Shown: one piece after another, positions 42,556-51,197 of the stretch
Position numbering within the stretch: position 1 is the stretch's first letter
Layout of the letters: every line of letters begins with the position of its first letter
Origin: an uncultured Pseudoflavonifractor sp.
GTDB taxonomy: Bacteria > Bacillota > Clostridia > Oscillospirales > Oscillospiraceae
NCBI GenBank assembly: GCA_947651395.1
Contig: CANSYW010000006.1
Location: forward strand, 47,464 to 111,463
DNA length: 64,000 nt
Reading direction: 5' to 3'
The notes under the pieces: generated by a model
Databases searched by the model: none
Told to the model about the DNA's origin: nothing
The model's input: only the letters and a program-made list of their open reading frames with translations
Made by a program: the position numbers and the translations under genes

Positions 42556-44136
42556 ATGTGTTCTATTATGGGATATTGTTCCTGTGGTGTCACCTATGAC
42601 GATTTCAAGGCAGCCTTTGAGCGGACGAAGTCCCGCGGTCCCGATGATACAAAAATCATCTTCACCAGGAAGGGGCTGTTGGGGTTCCATCGTCTGGCAA
42701 TTATGGGATTGCATCCTGCGGGGATGCAGCCCTTTGAACTGGACGGCAGTGCTGTTGTATGCAACGGTGAGATCTACGGATTTGAGCACATTCGCCAGGT
42801 TTTGCAGGAAAAAGGATATCATTTTCAAAGTGAGTCGGATTGTGAGATCCTACTCCCTCTCTACAAAGAATACGGGACCGCTATGTTCCGGATGCTGGAT
42901 GCGGAATTTGCCCTGATTATTTACGATGCGGAAGAAAAGGCTTTTATTGCCGCACGAGATCCCATCGGTATTCGTCCACTTTACTATGGCTATGACAAGG
43001 CAGAAGACATCGTCTTTGCCAGCGAAGCCAAGAACCTGGTCGGCATCTGTGGAAAAATCATGCCGTTCCCGCCCGGACATTATTACAAAGACGGTAAATT
43101 TGTATGCTATCGGGATATAGCAAAAGTAAGCTGTGTCTGCTACGATGATTTGGAGACTGTTTGCAGGACGATTCGTGAAAAGCTGATCACAGGCATTGAA
43201 AAGCGACTGGTCGCCGATGCCAATGTGGGGTTCCTTCTCAGTGGCGGACTGGATTCCTCCTTGGTGTGTGCCGTTGCTCAGAAATGCTCTGACAAGCCGA
43301 TCCGCACTTTTGCGGTTGGCATGAGCAAAGATGCCATCGACCTGAAATACGCAAAGGAAGTGGCAGATTACATCGGCAGCGAACACACGGAGGTCTATAT
43401 GACACCGGATGAAGTGATTGCTTCCCTTGAAACGGTGATCGCATTGCTGGGAACCTATGACATCACCACCATCCGGGCCAGCATGGGCATGTATCTGGTC
43501 TGCAAGGCCATTCACGAGCAAACTGATATCCGCGTTCTGTTGACGGGCGAGATCAGCGACGAGCTGTTTGGCTATAAGTACACGGATTTTGCTCCCTCTG
43601 CTGCGGAGTTCCAAAAAGAAGCTGTCAAGCGCATCCAGGAACTGCACATGTACGATGTGCTGCGGGCCGACCGCTGCATCTCGGTCAACTCTCTGGAGGC
43701 CAGGGTCCCCTTTGGTGATTTGGATTTCGTGGAATACGTTATGAGCATTGATCCGGAGATGAAACTCAACAAATATGGAAAAGGCAAATATCTGCTCCGA
43801 CACGCCTTCGAGGGCGACTATCTGCCCCAAAGCATCCTTTATCGTGAAAAGGCCGCCTTTTCTGATGCCGTGGGTCATTCCATGGTGGACTACCTGAAGG
43901 AATACGCGGAAAGCCTCTACACCGATACAGAGTTTGAGGAGAAGCGGATGACCTATGACCATGCCCGGCCCTTTACCAAGGAGTCGCTGCTGTATCGCGA
44001 GATTTTTGAAAAATATTACCCTGGCCAGAGCGAGATGGTCGTTAACTTCTGGATGCCCAACAAATCCTGGAAGGGCTGCGATGTGAACGACCCGTCTGCC
44101 CGAGTGCTTGCAAACTATGGTGACAGCGGAAAATAG
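42556..44136 (+). CDS. asnB: Asparagine synthetase B (glutamine-hydrolysing)
   Basis: Amidates aspartate with glutamine. The class II glutaminase domain starts MCSIMGY, so Cys1 after Met removal is the nucleophile, supporting the ATG at 42556. The synthetase domain has the PPi motif FLLSGGLDSSLV. RVLLTGEISDELFGY is also typical. Length 526 aa. Controlled by an Asn T-box; in line with glnN upstream. Confidence 0.94.
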   Translation: MCSIMGYCSCGVTYDDFKAAFERTKSRGPDDTKIIFTRKGLLGFHRLAIMGLHPAGMQPFELDGSAVVCNGEIYGFEHIRQVLQEKGYHFQSESDCEILLPLYKEYGTAMFRMLDAEFALIIYDAEEKAFIAARDPIGIRPLYYGYDKAEDIVFASEAKNLVGICGKIMPFPPGHYYKDGKFVCYRDIAKVSCVCYDDLETVCRTIREKLITGIEKRLVADANVGFLLSGGLDSSLVCAVAQKCSDKPIRTFAVGMSKDAIDLKYAKEVADYIGSEHTEVYMTPDEVIASLETVIALLGTYDITTIRASMGMYLVCKAIHEQTDIRVLLTGEISDELFGYKYTDFAPSAAEFQKEAVKRIQELHMYDVLRADRCISVNSLEARVPFGDLDFVEYVMSIDPEMKLNKYGKGKYLLRHAFEGDYLPQSILYREKAAFSDAVGHSMVDYLKEYAESLYTDTEFEEKRMTYDHARPFTKESLLYREIFEKYYPGQSEMVVNFWMPNKSWKGCDVNDPSARVLANYGDSGK

Positions 44137-44251
44137 TGAACCGGATTCCAGTATTGGCGGAGAATACCCGACGTCTTTTCCAAGTCGTAGCGATAAGGAT
44201 CAGTTTGAAAGATAATTACAGCATAAAGTAAAGGCCAAGGAGGGTCAAGTC

Positions 44252-45526
44252 ATGAAAAACTGTGCAATCGTTGGAATCAACTGGGGCGACGAAGGAAAAG
44301 GCCGTATGGTTGACCTACTCACCCAAGATTATGATGTGGTCGTGCGTTATCAGGGCGGCGGAAACGCCGGTCATACCGTCATCAATGAGCATGGCAAATT
44401 CGCCCTGCATCTGCTTCCCTCCGGTATTTTCAGACCGGGTGTGGTGAACATTCTGGGAAACGGCGTTGCTTTGGATCTGGAGAACCTTTGGCATGAGATT
44501 GAAAGCGTTACTGCAAAGGGTGTTTCCATTACGCCTGATAATTTGAAAATCAGTGATCGTGCTTCTCTGGTGCTGCCCTGGCATATTGCTCTGGATGAGT
44601 TGGAAGAAACCCGGCTGATGGACAAAAAATACGGTTCCACCAAGCAGGGCATTGCTCCGTTTTACTCAGACAAATATCAAAAGAAAACGATTCAGGCCGG
44701 CGAACTGTTCTATCCGAAATATCTGGCGCGCCATCTGACCGATCTGCTGGAATGGAAGAACCTGACCCTGACCGGTGTTTACGGCGCACAACCTTACGCC
44801 CTGGAGAAACTGTGTGAATATCTCCACGAGTACGGAAGCAAACTGAAGCCCTTTATCTGTGATACCGGCGATTGGCTGCACAGTGCGCAGGCCAAAGGAA
44901 AGAGTGTACTGTTTGAGGCACAGCTAGGTGCGCTCCGTGATCTGGACTACGGCATCTATCCTTATACCACCTCCTCCAATGTGGTAGCGGCCTACGCTCC
45001 GGTCGGCTCCGGCCTGCCCTCCGCAAAGCTGGACGAAGTGGTCGGCGTGGTAAAAGCCTACTCCACCTGTGTAGGCGAAGGTCCCTTCGTCTGCGAGTGG
45101 TTCGGCCCTGAAGCGGAAAAATTGCGTGAGGCTGGGTTTGAATACGGAGCAAAGACCGGGCGCCCCCGCCGCGTTGGTCCCATTGATATTGTGGCAACTC
45201 GCTATGGCGTACAGACCCAGGGGGCTACTACGATTGCCCTGACTAAGCTGGACGTTCTCAGCTATATGGAGCAGATCCCTGTCTGCACCAAATACGTAGT
45301 AAACGGAACAGAAACCGAGAAATTTCCTTTCCCCGCAGCCTTGACAGATGCCAAGCCGGTTATTGAATATCTGGAAGGCTGGGGTTGCGACATTTCCGAT
45401 ATCCGCACATGGGAGGAACTGCCTAAGCAGGCACAAGCCTATGTGGAACATATTGAACAGGACATCGGATGCCACATCGGTTATGTGTCCGTTGGCCCGG
45501 AGCGGGATGCATATATCAAACGGTAA
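44252..45526 (+). CDS. purA: Adenylosuccinate synthase
   Basis: GTP-dependent joining of IMP and aspartate on the way to AMP. N-terminal P-loop VGINWGDEGKGRMVDLL and GGGNAGHTVINEHGKFALHLLPSGI; GSTKQGIAPFYSD and TGRPRRVGPIDIVA later. Length 424 aa. The ATG follows AAGGAGGG. It is directly upstream of purB, whose product takes the next step. Confidence 0.95.
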   Translation: MKNCAIVGINWGDEGKGRMVDLLTQDYDVVVRYQGGGNAGHTVINEHGKFALHLLPSGIFRPGVVNILGNGVALDLENLWHEIESVTAKGVSITPDNLKISDRASLVLPWHIALDELEETRLMDKKYGSTKQGIAPFYSDKYQKKTIQAGELFYPKYLARHLTDLLEWKNLTLTGVYGAQPYALEKLCEYLHEYGSKLKPFICDTGDWLHSAQAKGKSVLFEAQLGALRDLDYGIYPYTTSSNVVAAYAPVGSGLPSAKLDEVVGVVKAYSTCVGEGPFVCEWFGPEAEKLREAGFEYGAKTGRPRRVGPIDIVATRYGVQTQGATTIALTKLDVLSYMEQIPVCTKYVVNGTETEKFPFPAALTDAKPVIEYLEGWGCDISDIRTWEELPKQAQAYVEHIEQDIGCHIGYVSVGPERDAYIKR

Positions 45527-45531
45527 TAAGT

Positions 45532-45621
45532 AATGTCCATCCTCATATGAGCTGTGACGGGCGATTTTCCGTGGTTCATAACGATATCGTCGAAAACTAC
45601 ATGGCACTGCGGGAGAAACGC
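45532..45621 (+). pseudogene. Fossil fragment of GlmS glutaminase domain
   Basis: The gap between purA and purB translates in one frame as NVHPHMSCDGRFSVVHNDIV followed by ENYMALREK. This closely follows GlmS (glucosamine-fructose-6-phosphate aminotransferase), residues about 70-100, which read roughly NAHPH..GR..VVHNGIIENY..L. No start, catalytic Cys or continuation is present. About 30 codons survive, so it is a deletion remnant of another glutamine amidotransferase. The rest of the gap, to 45736, has no gene. Confidence 0.7.
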
Positions 45622-45736
45622 TCTGCAACGGCTAACATTTTCAGCAGCCAGAGAAAACAGCTGCGATATTGATAGGCCCAAGAACCTGGCGAAGTCTGTT
45701 ACAGTAGAATAAATCAGCATGAAGGGAAGACCTACT

Positions 45737-47152
45737 ATGTACGAAAAATATGAATCTCCCTTATCATCCCGCTATGCTTCTGAATATATGCTCCATCTGT
45801 TCTCTCAGGAAAAGCGCATCCAGACATGGAGAAAGCTCTGGGTAGCACTGGCACGGGCAGAGCATAAACTCGGCCTTCCTATTACAACGGAGCAGGTATC
45901 GGAACTGGAAGCGCACATTGAGGATATTGATTTTGCCTGTGCCGCACAAAGAGAAAAAGAAGTACGCCACGATGTAATGGCTCATGTTTACGCCTATGGA
46001 AAAGTGGCTCCTTCTGCGGCAGGCATCATCCATTTGGGTGCCACAAGCTGCTATGTGACAGACAACGGCGACCTGATCCTCTATTGTGACGGGCTATGTT
46101 ATTTGCGCGGTGAGCTGCTGGGCGTTTTGAAAAACCTCGCGGCCTTTGCGAAAAAATACAAGGCTTTGCCTACCTTGGGCTATACCCATTACCAGCCTGC
46201 CCAGCTTGTCACGGTTGGCAAGCGGGCTACCCTCTGGATGCAGGATTTCCTTTCTGATCTGGAAGAACTAGATTTTGTTTTGGATAATATAAAGTTCCTG
46301 GGCTGCCGGGGCACCACAGGAACGGAAGCCAGTTTTGTGGAACTGTTCGAGGGAGACACAGCAAAGATTGACGAGATGAACCGCCAGATCAGTGCGGAAT
46401 TTGGCTTTGACCGCTGCTTCGATGTCTGCGGACAAACATATCCCCGCAAGGTGGATAGCCGCATCTTGAACTGTCTTTCCTCCATTGCCCAAAGCGCATA
46501 CCGGATGGCAAATGATATCCGGCTCCTACAGCATGACCGCCAGATCGAAGAACCCTTTGAAAAAAATCAAATCGGTTCCTCTGCCATGGCCTACAAGCGC
46601 AACCCCATGCGCTCGGAGCGTATTTGTTCACTGGCCCGTTATTTGATGGCTGACGCTATGAATGCGCCCATGACCGCTTCTGTCCAGTGGGCGGAGCGCA
46701 CTCTGGACGATTCCGCCAACCGCCGCATTTCCATGCCGGAGGGTTTTCTCTGCGCCGACGCCATTTTGCGCCTGGCCAAAAACGTGACCAGTGGGCTTGT
46801 GGTAAATGAACAGGTCATCGATAAAACGGTGCGTGAATATCTGCCCTTCATTGCAACCGAAAACCTAATGATGGAAGCTGTCAAGCGGGGCGGCGATCGG
46901 CAGGAGCTCCATGAGATCATCCGCCGCTGCTCTCATGCCGCGTCCGCAAAGATGAAAGAAGGCGAATCTTGCGATTTGCTTCAGCGATTGGCGACAGAAC
47001 CTGCTTTCGGCATGAGTGAAGCGGAACTCTGCGCTCTGCTCCAGCCGGAGGACTATATTGGCCGATGCCCGGAGCAGGTAGATGCGTTTCTCGCCAAAGT
47101 GCGCCCTCTGGTCGAAGGTGTTACCACCGTATCTGGCAACATTGAGCTGTAA
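45737..47152 (+). CDS. purB: Adenylosuccinate lyase
   Basis: Cleaves adenylosuccinate to AMP and SAICAR to AICAR. Fumarase/aspartase fold with HDVMAHVYAYGKVAPSAAGIIHLGATSCYVTDN and the signature SSAMAYKRNPMRSERI. Length 471 aa from the ATG at 45737, which follows GAAGGGAAG better than the upstream ATG at 45719. Confidence 0.94.
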   Translation: MYEKYESPLSSRYASEYMLHLFSQEKRIQTWRKLWVALARAEHKLGLPITTEQVSELEAHIEDIDFACAAQREKEVRHDVMAHVYAYGKVAPSAAGIIHLGATSCYVTDNGDLILYCDGLCYLRGELLGVLKNLAAFAKKYKALPTLGYTHYQPAQLVTVGKRATLWMQDFLSDLEELDFVLDNIKFLGCRGTTGTEASFVELFEGDTAKIDEMNRQISAEFGFDRCFDVCGQTYPRKVDSRILNCLSSIAQSAYRMANDIRLLQHDRQIEEPFEKNQIGSSAMAYKRNPMRSERICSLARYLMADAMNAPMTASVQWAERTLDDSANRRISMPEGFLCADAILRLAKNVTSGLVVNEQVIDKTVREYLPFIATENLMMEAVKRGGDRQELHEIIRRCSHAASAKMKEGESCDLLQRLATEPAFGMSEAELCALLQPEDYIGRCPEQVDAFLAKVRPLVEGVTTVSGNIEL

Positions 47153-47164
47153 GGAGGCTGCCCG

Positions 47165-48700
47165 ATGGAAAAAATTTTGATCCTGGACTTCGGCGGACAG
47201 TACAACCAGCTCATTGCACGGCGGGTTCGTGAGTGCAATGTTTACTGTGAAGTGCATCCCTATACCATTTCTATGGAGGACATTAAGGCATTTTCTCCCA
47301 TTGGCATCATTTTTACCGGCGGTCCCGGCAGTGTCTACACAGCCAACTCGCCACAGGTTGATTCCGCTGTATTTGAACTGGGTGTACCCGTATTGGGCAT
47401 TTGCTATGGCTGCCAGCTCATTGCTCATCATCTCGGCGGTCAGGTAACACCTGCTCAGGATAACTCTGCCAGAGAGTACGGAAAAACTGAAACTTATTAC
47501 GATGTGTCCAGCCCTATTTTCAACGGACTGCCGGAGAAGGGCATTTCTTGGATGAGCCACGGCGATTACATGGCTAAGGTTCCTGTCGGGTTTCAACTGA
47601 CCGCACATTCCGCAGCCTGCCCCAACGTAGCCATTGCAGATGATGAGCGCCGCTTCTACGGTGTTCAATTCCATCCGGAGGTCAATCATACCGAACACGG
47701 CACTGATATGATCCGCAATTTCCTGTATGAAGTCTGTGGTGCCTGCGGCGACTGGACCATGGCAGATTACAAGGATACGGCGATCCGTCAGATCCGAGAA
47801 AAAGTGGGCAACGGCAAAGTCCTTTTGGCACTCAGCGGCGGAGTAGACAGTTCCGTGTGCGCCGCGCTTTTGGCAGAAGCCATCGGCAGTCAGCTTACCT
47901 GTGTTTTTGTGGATCAGGGGCTAATGCGTCTGAATGAGGGCGATGAGGTTGAGCTGGCTTTTTCCAAATGGAGCATGAACTTTATCCGGGTCAATGCTGA
48001 GAGCCGATTCCTCCTGAAGCTGGCTGGTGAGGCTGAACCGGAGCGCAAGCGCAAGATCATTGGGGAAGAGTTCATCCGTGTCTTTGAGGAAGAAGCTAAA
48101 AAAATAGGTGCCGTGGACTATCTTGCCCAAGGCACCATTTATCCTGATGTGATCGAATCCGGAGCAGGCACAGCCGCCGTCATCAAGAGCCACCACAATG
48201 TTGGCGGCCTGCCTGATTATGTGGAGTTCAAAGAAATCCTTGAGCCGCTGAATATGCTGTTCAAGGACGAGGTGCGGCAGCTTGGGCGTGAACTGGGCCT
48301 TCCGGAATACCTGGTCAGCCGTCAGCCTTTCCCCGGTCCCGGCCTTGCCATCCGAATTATCGGTGACATCACAAAGGATAAAACAGACACCTTACGGTGG
48401 GCAGATCACATTTTCCGGGATGAAATCGCCAAGGCCGGACAAGACAAGCTGTTGAGCCAGTATTTCGCTGTGCTGACCAATACCCGCAGCGTGGGTGTTA
48501 TGGGCGATGGCCGGACCTATGACTACACTCTGGCTCTCCGCGCTGTTACCACCGACGATTTTATGACAGCTGACTGGGCACGTATTCCCTATGAAGTACT
48601 GGACAGGATCAGTGTCCGCATTGTTAACGAGGTGCGTAGTATTAACCGCATCGTATATGACATTACAAGTAAGCCGCCCGCTACAGTGGAGTGGGAGTAG
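47165..48700 (+). CDS. guaA: GMP synthase (glutamine-hydrolysing)
   Basis: Converts XMP to GMP using glutamine. Class I amidotransferase domain with the nucleophile motif VLGICYGCQ and [11 protein letters not shown]; synthetase domain with [16 protein letters not shown]; dimerisation domain ending in [14 protein letters not shown]. Length 511 aa. It starts 12 bases after purB with GGAGG, so purB-guaA are cotranscribed. Last complete gene of the island. Confidence 0.97.
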   Translation: MEKILILDFGGQYNQLIARRVRECNVYCEVHPYTISMEDIKAFSPIGIIFTGGPGSVYTANSPQVDSAVFELGVPVLGICYGCQLIAHHLGGQVTPAQDNSAREYGKTETYYDVSSPIFNGLPEKGISWMSHGDYMAKVPVGFQLTAHSAACPNVAIADDERRFYGVQFHPEVNHTEHGTDMIRNFLYEVCGACGDWTMADYKDTAIRQIREKVGNGKVLLALSGGVDSSVCAALLAEAIGSQLTCVFVDQGLMRLNEGDEVELAFSKWSMNFIRVNAESRFLLKLAGEAEPERKRKIIGEEFIRVFEEEAKKIGAVDYLAQGTIYPDVIESGAGTAAVIKSHHNVGGLPDYVEFKEILEPLNMLFKDEVRQLGRELGLPEYLVSRQPFPGPGLAIRIIGDITKDKTDTLRWADHIFRDEIAKAGQDKLLSQYFAVLTNTRSVGVMGDGRTYDYTLALRAVTTDDFMTADWARIPYEVLDRISVRIVNEVRSINRIVYDITSKPPATVEWE

Positions 48701-48783
48701 TTCTTTCTCTATATCAAAACTATTCAATAGAGTGAGTCCTTCAGGATGGGTCATCATGGGCCTATTCTCGGTTCAACAAATGA

Positions 48784-48861
48784 GCAGACTATCAGACAAC
48801 AGCAAATATTTACGTTCATACCGATGTGAATGAGCTTCTGGCCGCAGTGGAAAACTTTTAA
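48784..48861 (+). pseudogene. C-terminal remnant of a tyrosine recombinase (integrase)
   Basis: 25 codons ending in TAA read ADYQTTANIYVHTDVNELLA then AVENF. This matches the end of phage or conjugative-element integrases, where a GHxxYQTTANIYTH-type segment carries the catalytic tyrosine. The preceding frame is broken (in-frame TGA just before). It lies between guaA and the tRNA array, where an island integrase would be expected. The rest of the 48701-48943 gap is non-coding. Confidence 0.6.
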
Positions 48862-48901
48862 TATTACCGACAAGTTGCCAGTACAAAAGGGAAATGATCA
48901 G

Positions 48902-48943
48902 GAAAGAAAAACCTCGTAGCCATTGAGGCTACGAGGTTTTTCT
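48902..48943 (-). terminator. Terminator after the tRNA array (bidirectional)
   Basis: AAAAACCTCGTAGCC-ATT-GAGGCTACGAGGTTTTT, adjacent to the 3' end of tRNA-Lys on the minus strand and usable by guaA readthrough on the plus strand. Confidence 0.88.
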
Positions 48944-49019
48944 TGGTGACCCGGCGGGGGCTCGAACCCCGGACAACCGGCTTAAAAGGCAGGTGCTCTA
49001 CCAACTGAGCTACCGGGTC
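48944..49019 (-). tRNA. tRNA-Lys (anticodon TTT)
   Basis: Acceptor GACCCGG/CCGGGTC, anticodon loop CTTTTAA, T loop GGTTCGAGCC, encoded ACCA. Its 3' end faces the integrase remnant and the nitrogen island. Confidence 0.95.
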
Positions 49020-49022
49020 ATA

Positions 49023-49097
49023 TGGCTGGGATGGCTGGACTCGAACCAGCGATGCGGGAGTCAAAGTCCCGTGCCTTAACCGCTTGGCTACACCCCA
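49023..49097 (-). tRNA. tRNA-Gln (anticodon TTG)
   Basis: Acceptor TGGGGTG/CATCCCA with one wobble, anticodon stem CGGGA/TCCCG around CTTTGAC, encoded GCCA. Confidence 0.94.
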
Positions 49098-49169
49098 TTA
49101 TCGTCCGCCTGGGGCGCGGAATGAAAAAGCGAAGGGCCGAAGCCGCGGCTTCGGCCCTCACGCCATGTC

Positions 49170-49246
49170 TGGGGTGGGCGAAGGGACTCGAACCCTCGAC
49201 ACTCGGAACCACAATCCGATGCTCTACCAACTGAACTACGCCCACC
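49170..49246 (-). tRNA. tRNA-His (anticodon GTG)
   Basis: Anticodon stem TCGGA/TCCGA around TTGTGGT; encoded extra 5' G (position -1) opposite C73, as tRNA-His requires; CCA encoded. Confidence 0.94.
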
Positions 49247-49275
49247 ATATGAAATTGTGCGGACAACAAAAGGAA

Positions 49276-49352
<77 letters not shown>

Positions 49353-49356
49353 ATAT

Positions 49357-49448
49357 ACAAGAAGTTCGCCTGTCAGGTGCTGTTGCTCCGCCGACTTCGT
49401 CGGCACTAACTGTCGCTATGTTCGCTGTGCTCACCAAGCGACAGTAAG
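49357..49448. repeat. 92-bp palindromic insert beside tRNA-Arg
   Basis: Contains GCCGA-CTTCG-TCGGC and CTGTCGCT...AGCGACAG inverted repeats. Blocks GCTCCGCCGACTTCG and TATGTTCGCTGTGCTC resemble GCTCCTCCGACTCCG and TACGTTCGCTACGCTC in the element at 24.29-24.41 kb. It lies exactly between the two 26-base copies of the tRNA-Arg end. Confidence 0.7.
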
Positions 49449-49474
49449 TATCCACCTGAGCTACAGGCGCATAT
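49449..49474 (-). repeat. Duplicated 5' end of tRNA-Arg (26-bp direct repeat)
   Basis: TATCCACCTGAGCTACAGGC plus GCATAT occurs identically at 49331-49356 (end of the intact tRNA-Arg) and here. Only the first ~22 bases of the tRNA are present, so this copy is not a functional tRNA. The remaining gap to tRNA-Gly (49475-49595) shows no gene. Confidence 0.9.
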
Positions 49475-49595
49475 CATGCGCCCATCGGGGCCCCCGGGTC
49501 GCCGTCCCTCAGACGACCTGGGGAAAAGAGGGGCAGCGATACGAGCGAGCTTTCGGCATGGCCGGAAGCGAGGGATGTGGCGCTTGCCCCGACGC

Positions 49596-49669
49596 TGGAG
49601 CGGGTGATGGGAATCGAACCCACGCGACCAGCTTGGAAGGCTGGGATTCTACCATTGAACTACACCCGC
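49596..49669 (-). tRNA. tRNA-Gly (anticodon TCC)
   Basis: Acceptor GCGGGTG/CACCCGC, anticodon stem CCAGC/GCTGG around CTTCCAA, encoded TCCA. Confidence 0.95.
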
Positions 49670-49825
49670 ACGGGTTTGACCGACATAACGTCAGCCAAAG
49701 TATAATAGCATATCCATCCTTCTTTTGTCAATCCCCTTTTTCCATCTCTTTCTGCCCTATGACAAAAACTCCTTGGTATTGCTTGCTCCCTCCCCGGCAA
49801 AACTGGTGCGTAAGGAGGGGTTGGC

Positions 49826-50368
49826 TTGGGTATTTTGTTCTGGCAATTTTTCTTTTACAGTTTGTGCGGCTTTTTTCTGGAGGTGGCCTTCGCCCGCCTC
49901 AGCCACAATCCAAAGCAGGATCGGAAGTGCCATCTCCTGCTCCCGGTGTGCCCGGTCTACGGTGTGGGCGCTCTTGGCATCCTGATCCTGCCCCAGGCCA
50001 TCCGGCGCAGCCCCCTGCTCCTGTTTTTTGCCGGGGCGGCGGTGTGCACTCTGGCGGAGTGGAGCCTCTCCCTGTTCTATGAGTACGCCGCCGGGACGGT
50101 CTTCTGGGACTACCGGGCCCTCCCCTTCAATCTGAAGGGGAGAGTGTGCCTGCTGTTCAGTCTGTTCTGGGGGCTTTTGGCCCTTCCCCTGACTTACTTT
50201 CTGGCGCCTCTGGTATCCCAATGGGCCGCCGCCATTCCGGCGGCGGTGACCATCCCGGCGGCCCTCTTCTATCTGGGGGACGCCGCCACCTCGCTCTTCC
50301 TTCTGCGCCGGGGCGGCACAGAGTCACTGCGGTGGTATGCCCGGCTTAAACCTTTCGCAGCTCGTTGA
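49826..50368 (+). CDS. CmpB-like putative ABC-transporter membrane protein (PF06541 type)
   Basis: 180-residue polytopic protein, five or six helices, starting with TTG after AAGGAGGGG. The pattern FYSLCGFFLEVAF..CPVYGVGALGILIL and LSLFYEYAAGTVFWDYRALPFNLKGRVCLLFSLFWGLL is the family hallmark. Described as putative type IV ABC transporter, but no ATPase is nearby and the role is unknown. Confidence 0.8.
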   Translation: MGILFWQFFFYSLCGFFLEVAFARLSHNPKQDRKCHLLLPVCPVYGVGALGILILPQAIRRSPLLLFFAGAAVCTLAEWSLSLFYEYAAGTVFWDYRALPFNLKGRVCLLFSLFWGLLALPLTYFLAPLVSQWAAAIPAAVTIPAALFYLGDAATSLFLLRRGGTESLRWYARLKPFAAR

Positions 50369-50558
50369 GCGTGTCCTCTACGGTCTTTTTGGGGATGTAC
50401 CCGCCGGCAAAGGCGATGAGCTGCTCCAGCGTCACCGTCCGGGCCGCGCCCAGCATGGGATGCCGCATCACCATGGGAAATTTCTTCTGAAAGACCGCCT
50501 TGGCAGGGGCGTAGTCCAGCAGCTCCCCCACTGTGATCTTGTTGTTTCTGAGATTCAT
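50346..50558 (-). CDS. DUF1858-like small protein
   Basis: 70 aa from the ATG at 50558, which follows GGGAGGTGAG (the ORF-track start is upstream of the ribosome site). KITVGELLDYAPAKAVFQKKFPMV resembles the DUF1858 pattern of an N-terminal helix and a Tyr-Pro-like turn, but the usual CxxC is absent. Its 3' end overlaps the 3' end of the convergent CmpB-like gene by about 20 bases. Function unknown. Confidence 0.6.
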   Translation of the reverse strand: MNLRNNKITVGELLDYAPAKAVFQKKFPMVMRHPMLGAARTVTLEQLIAFAGGYIPKKTVEDTLNELRKV

Positions 50559-50604
50559 TGTCTCACCTCCCACCCATCCTATGCCGGCACGTATGGATTT
50601 TGAC

Positions 50605-50633
50605 TTGCCACTTTCGGCCAAACCGGATATAAT
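50605..50633 (+). promoter_or_regulatory. Sigma-A promoter of the gamma-carbonic-anhydrase gene
   Basis: TTGCCA, 17 bases, TATAAT; the ATG follows 40 bases later with GGGAGG. Confidence 0.7.
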
Positions 50634-50672
50634 AGTCCCATTCTATTTTGTCTGATCCGGGAGGTCTCCGCC

Positions 50673-51197
50673 ATGCTCCATCCATTCCGCAGCGCCTTTC
50701 CCCAGCTCTCCCCCGACGTCCGCCTGGCGGACAACACCACCCTGATCGGTGAGGTGGAGGTGGAGGCGGACGCCAACATCTGGTTCGGAGCGGTGCTCCG
50801 GGCCGACCACCACCCCATCCGTGTGGGCCGCGGGAGCAACATTCAGGACAACTGCGTCCTCCACGCCGGAGAGGGTGGGCCCATCCTTCTAAAGGAAAAT
50901 GTGACAATAGGCCACGCCGCCATCCTCCACTCCTGCACGGTCAAGGAGAGCTGCGTCATCGGCATGGGCGCCATCCTTCTGGACGGCTGCGTCATCGGCG
51001 CCGGCTCTCTGGTGGCGGCCGGATCACTGGTGACCAAGGACACCCTCATTCCCCCCGCCTCCCTTGTCATGGGCCGTCCCGCCAAGGTGGCGCGTCCCCT
51101 CACCCGGGAAGAGGTGGCCGGGAACCTTCAGTCCGCCCAGGATTACCGGGAGCTTGCCCGGCAGGAGCTTCCCCCCGCTCCGGAGGCCACGAAATGA
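50673..51197 (+). CDS. Gamma-carbonic anhydrase family protein
   Basis: Left-handed beta-helix protein of 174 aa. Hexapeptide repeats run through VRLADNTTLIGEVEVEADANIWFGAVLRADHHPIRVG and IGHAAILHSCTVKESCVIGMGAILLDGC. The three metal-binding His are visible as VLHAGEG and IGHAAILH. Activity as carbonic anhydrase is not certain in this family. Overlaps the next gene by four bases. Confidence 0.87.
   Translation: MLHPFRSAFPQLSPDVRLADNTTLIGEVEVEADANIWFGAVLRADHHPIRVGRGSNIQDNCVLHAGEGGPILLKENVTIGHAAILHSCTVKESCVIGMGAILLDGCVIGAGSLVAAGSLVTKDTLIPPASLVMGRPAKVARPLTREEVAGNLQSAQDYRELARQELPPAPEATK

Noticed and set aside
32605-48943. Attachment-site direct repeats at the two ends of the nitrogen island
   Set aside because: By eye no matching repeat of useful length was found between the two flanks, so boundaries are approximate.
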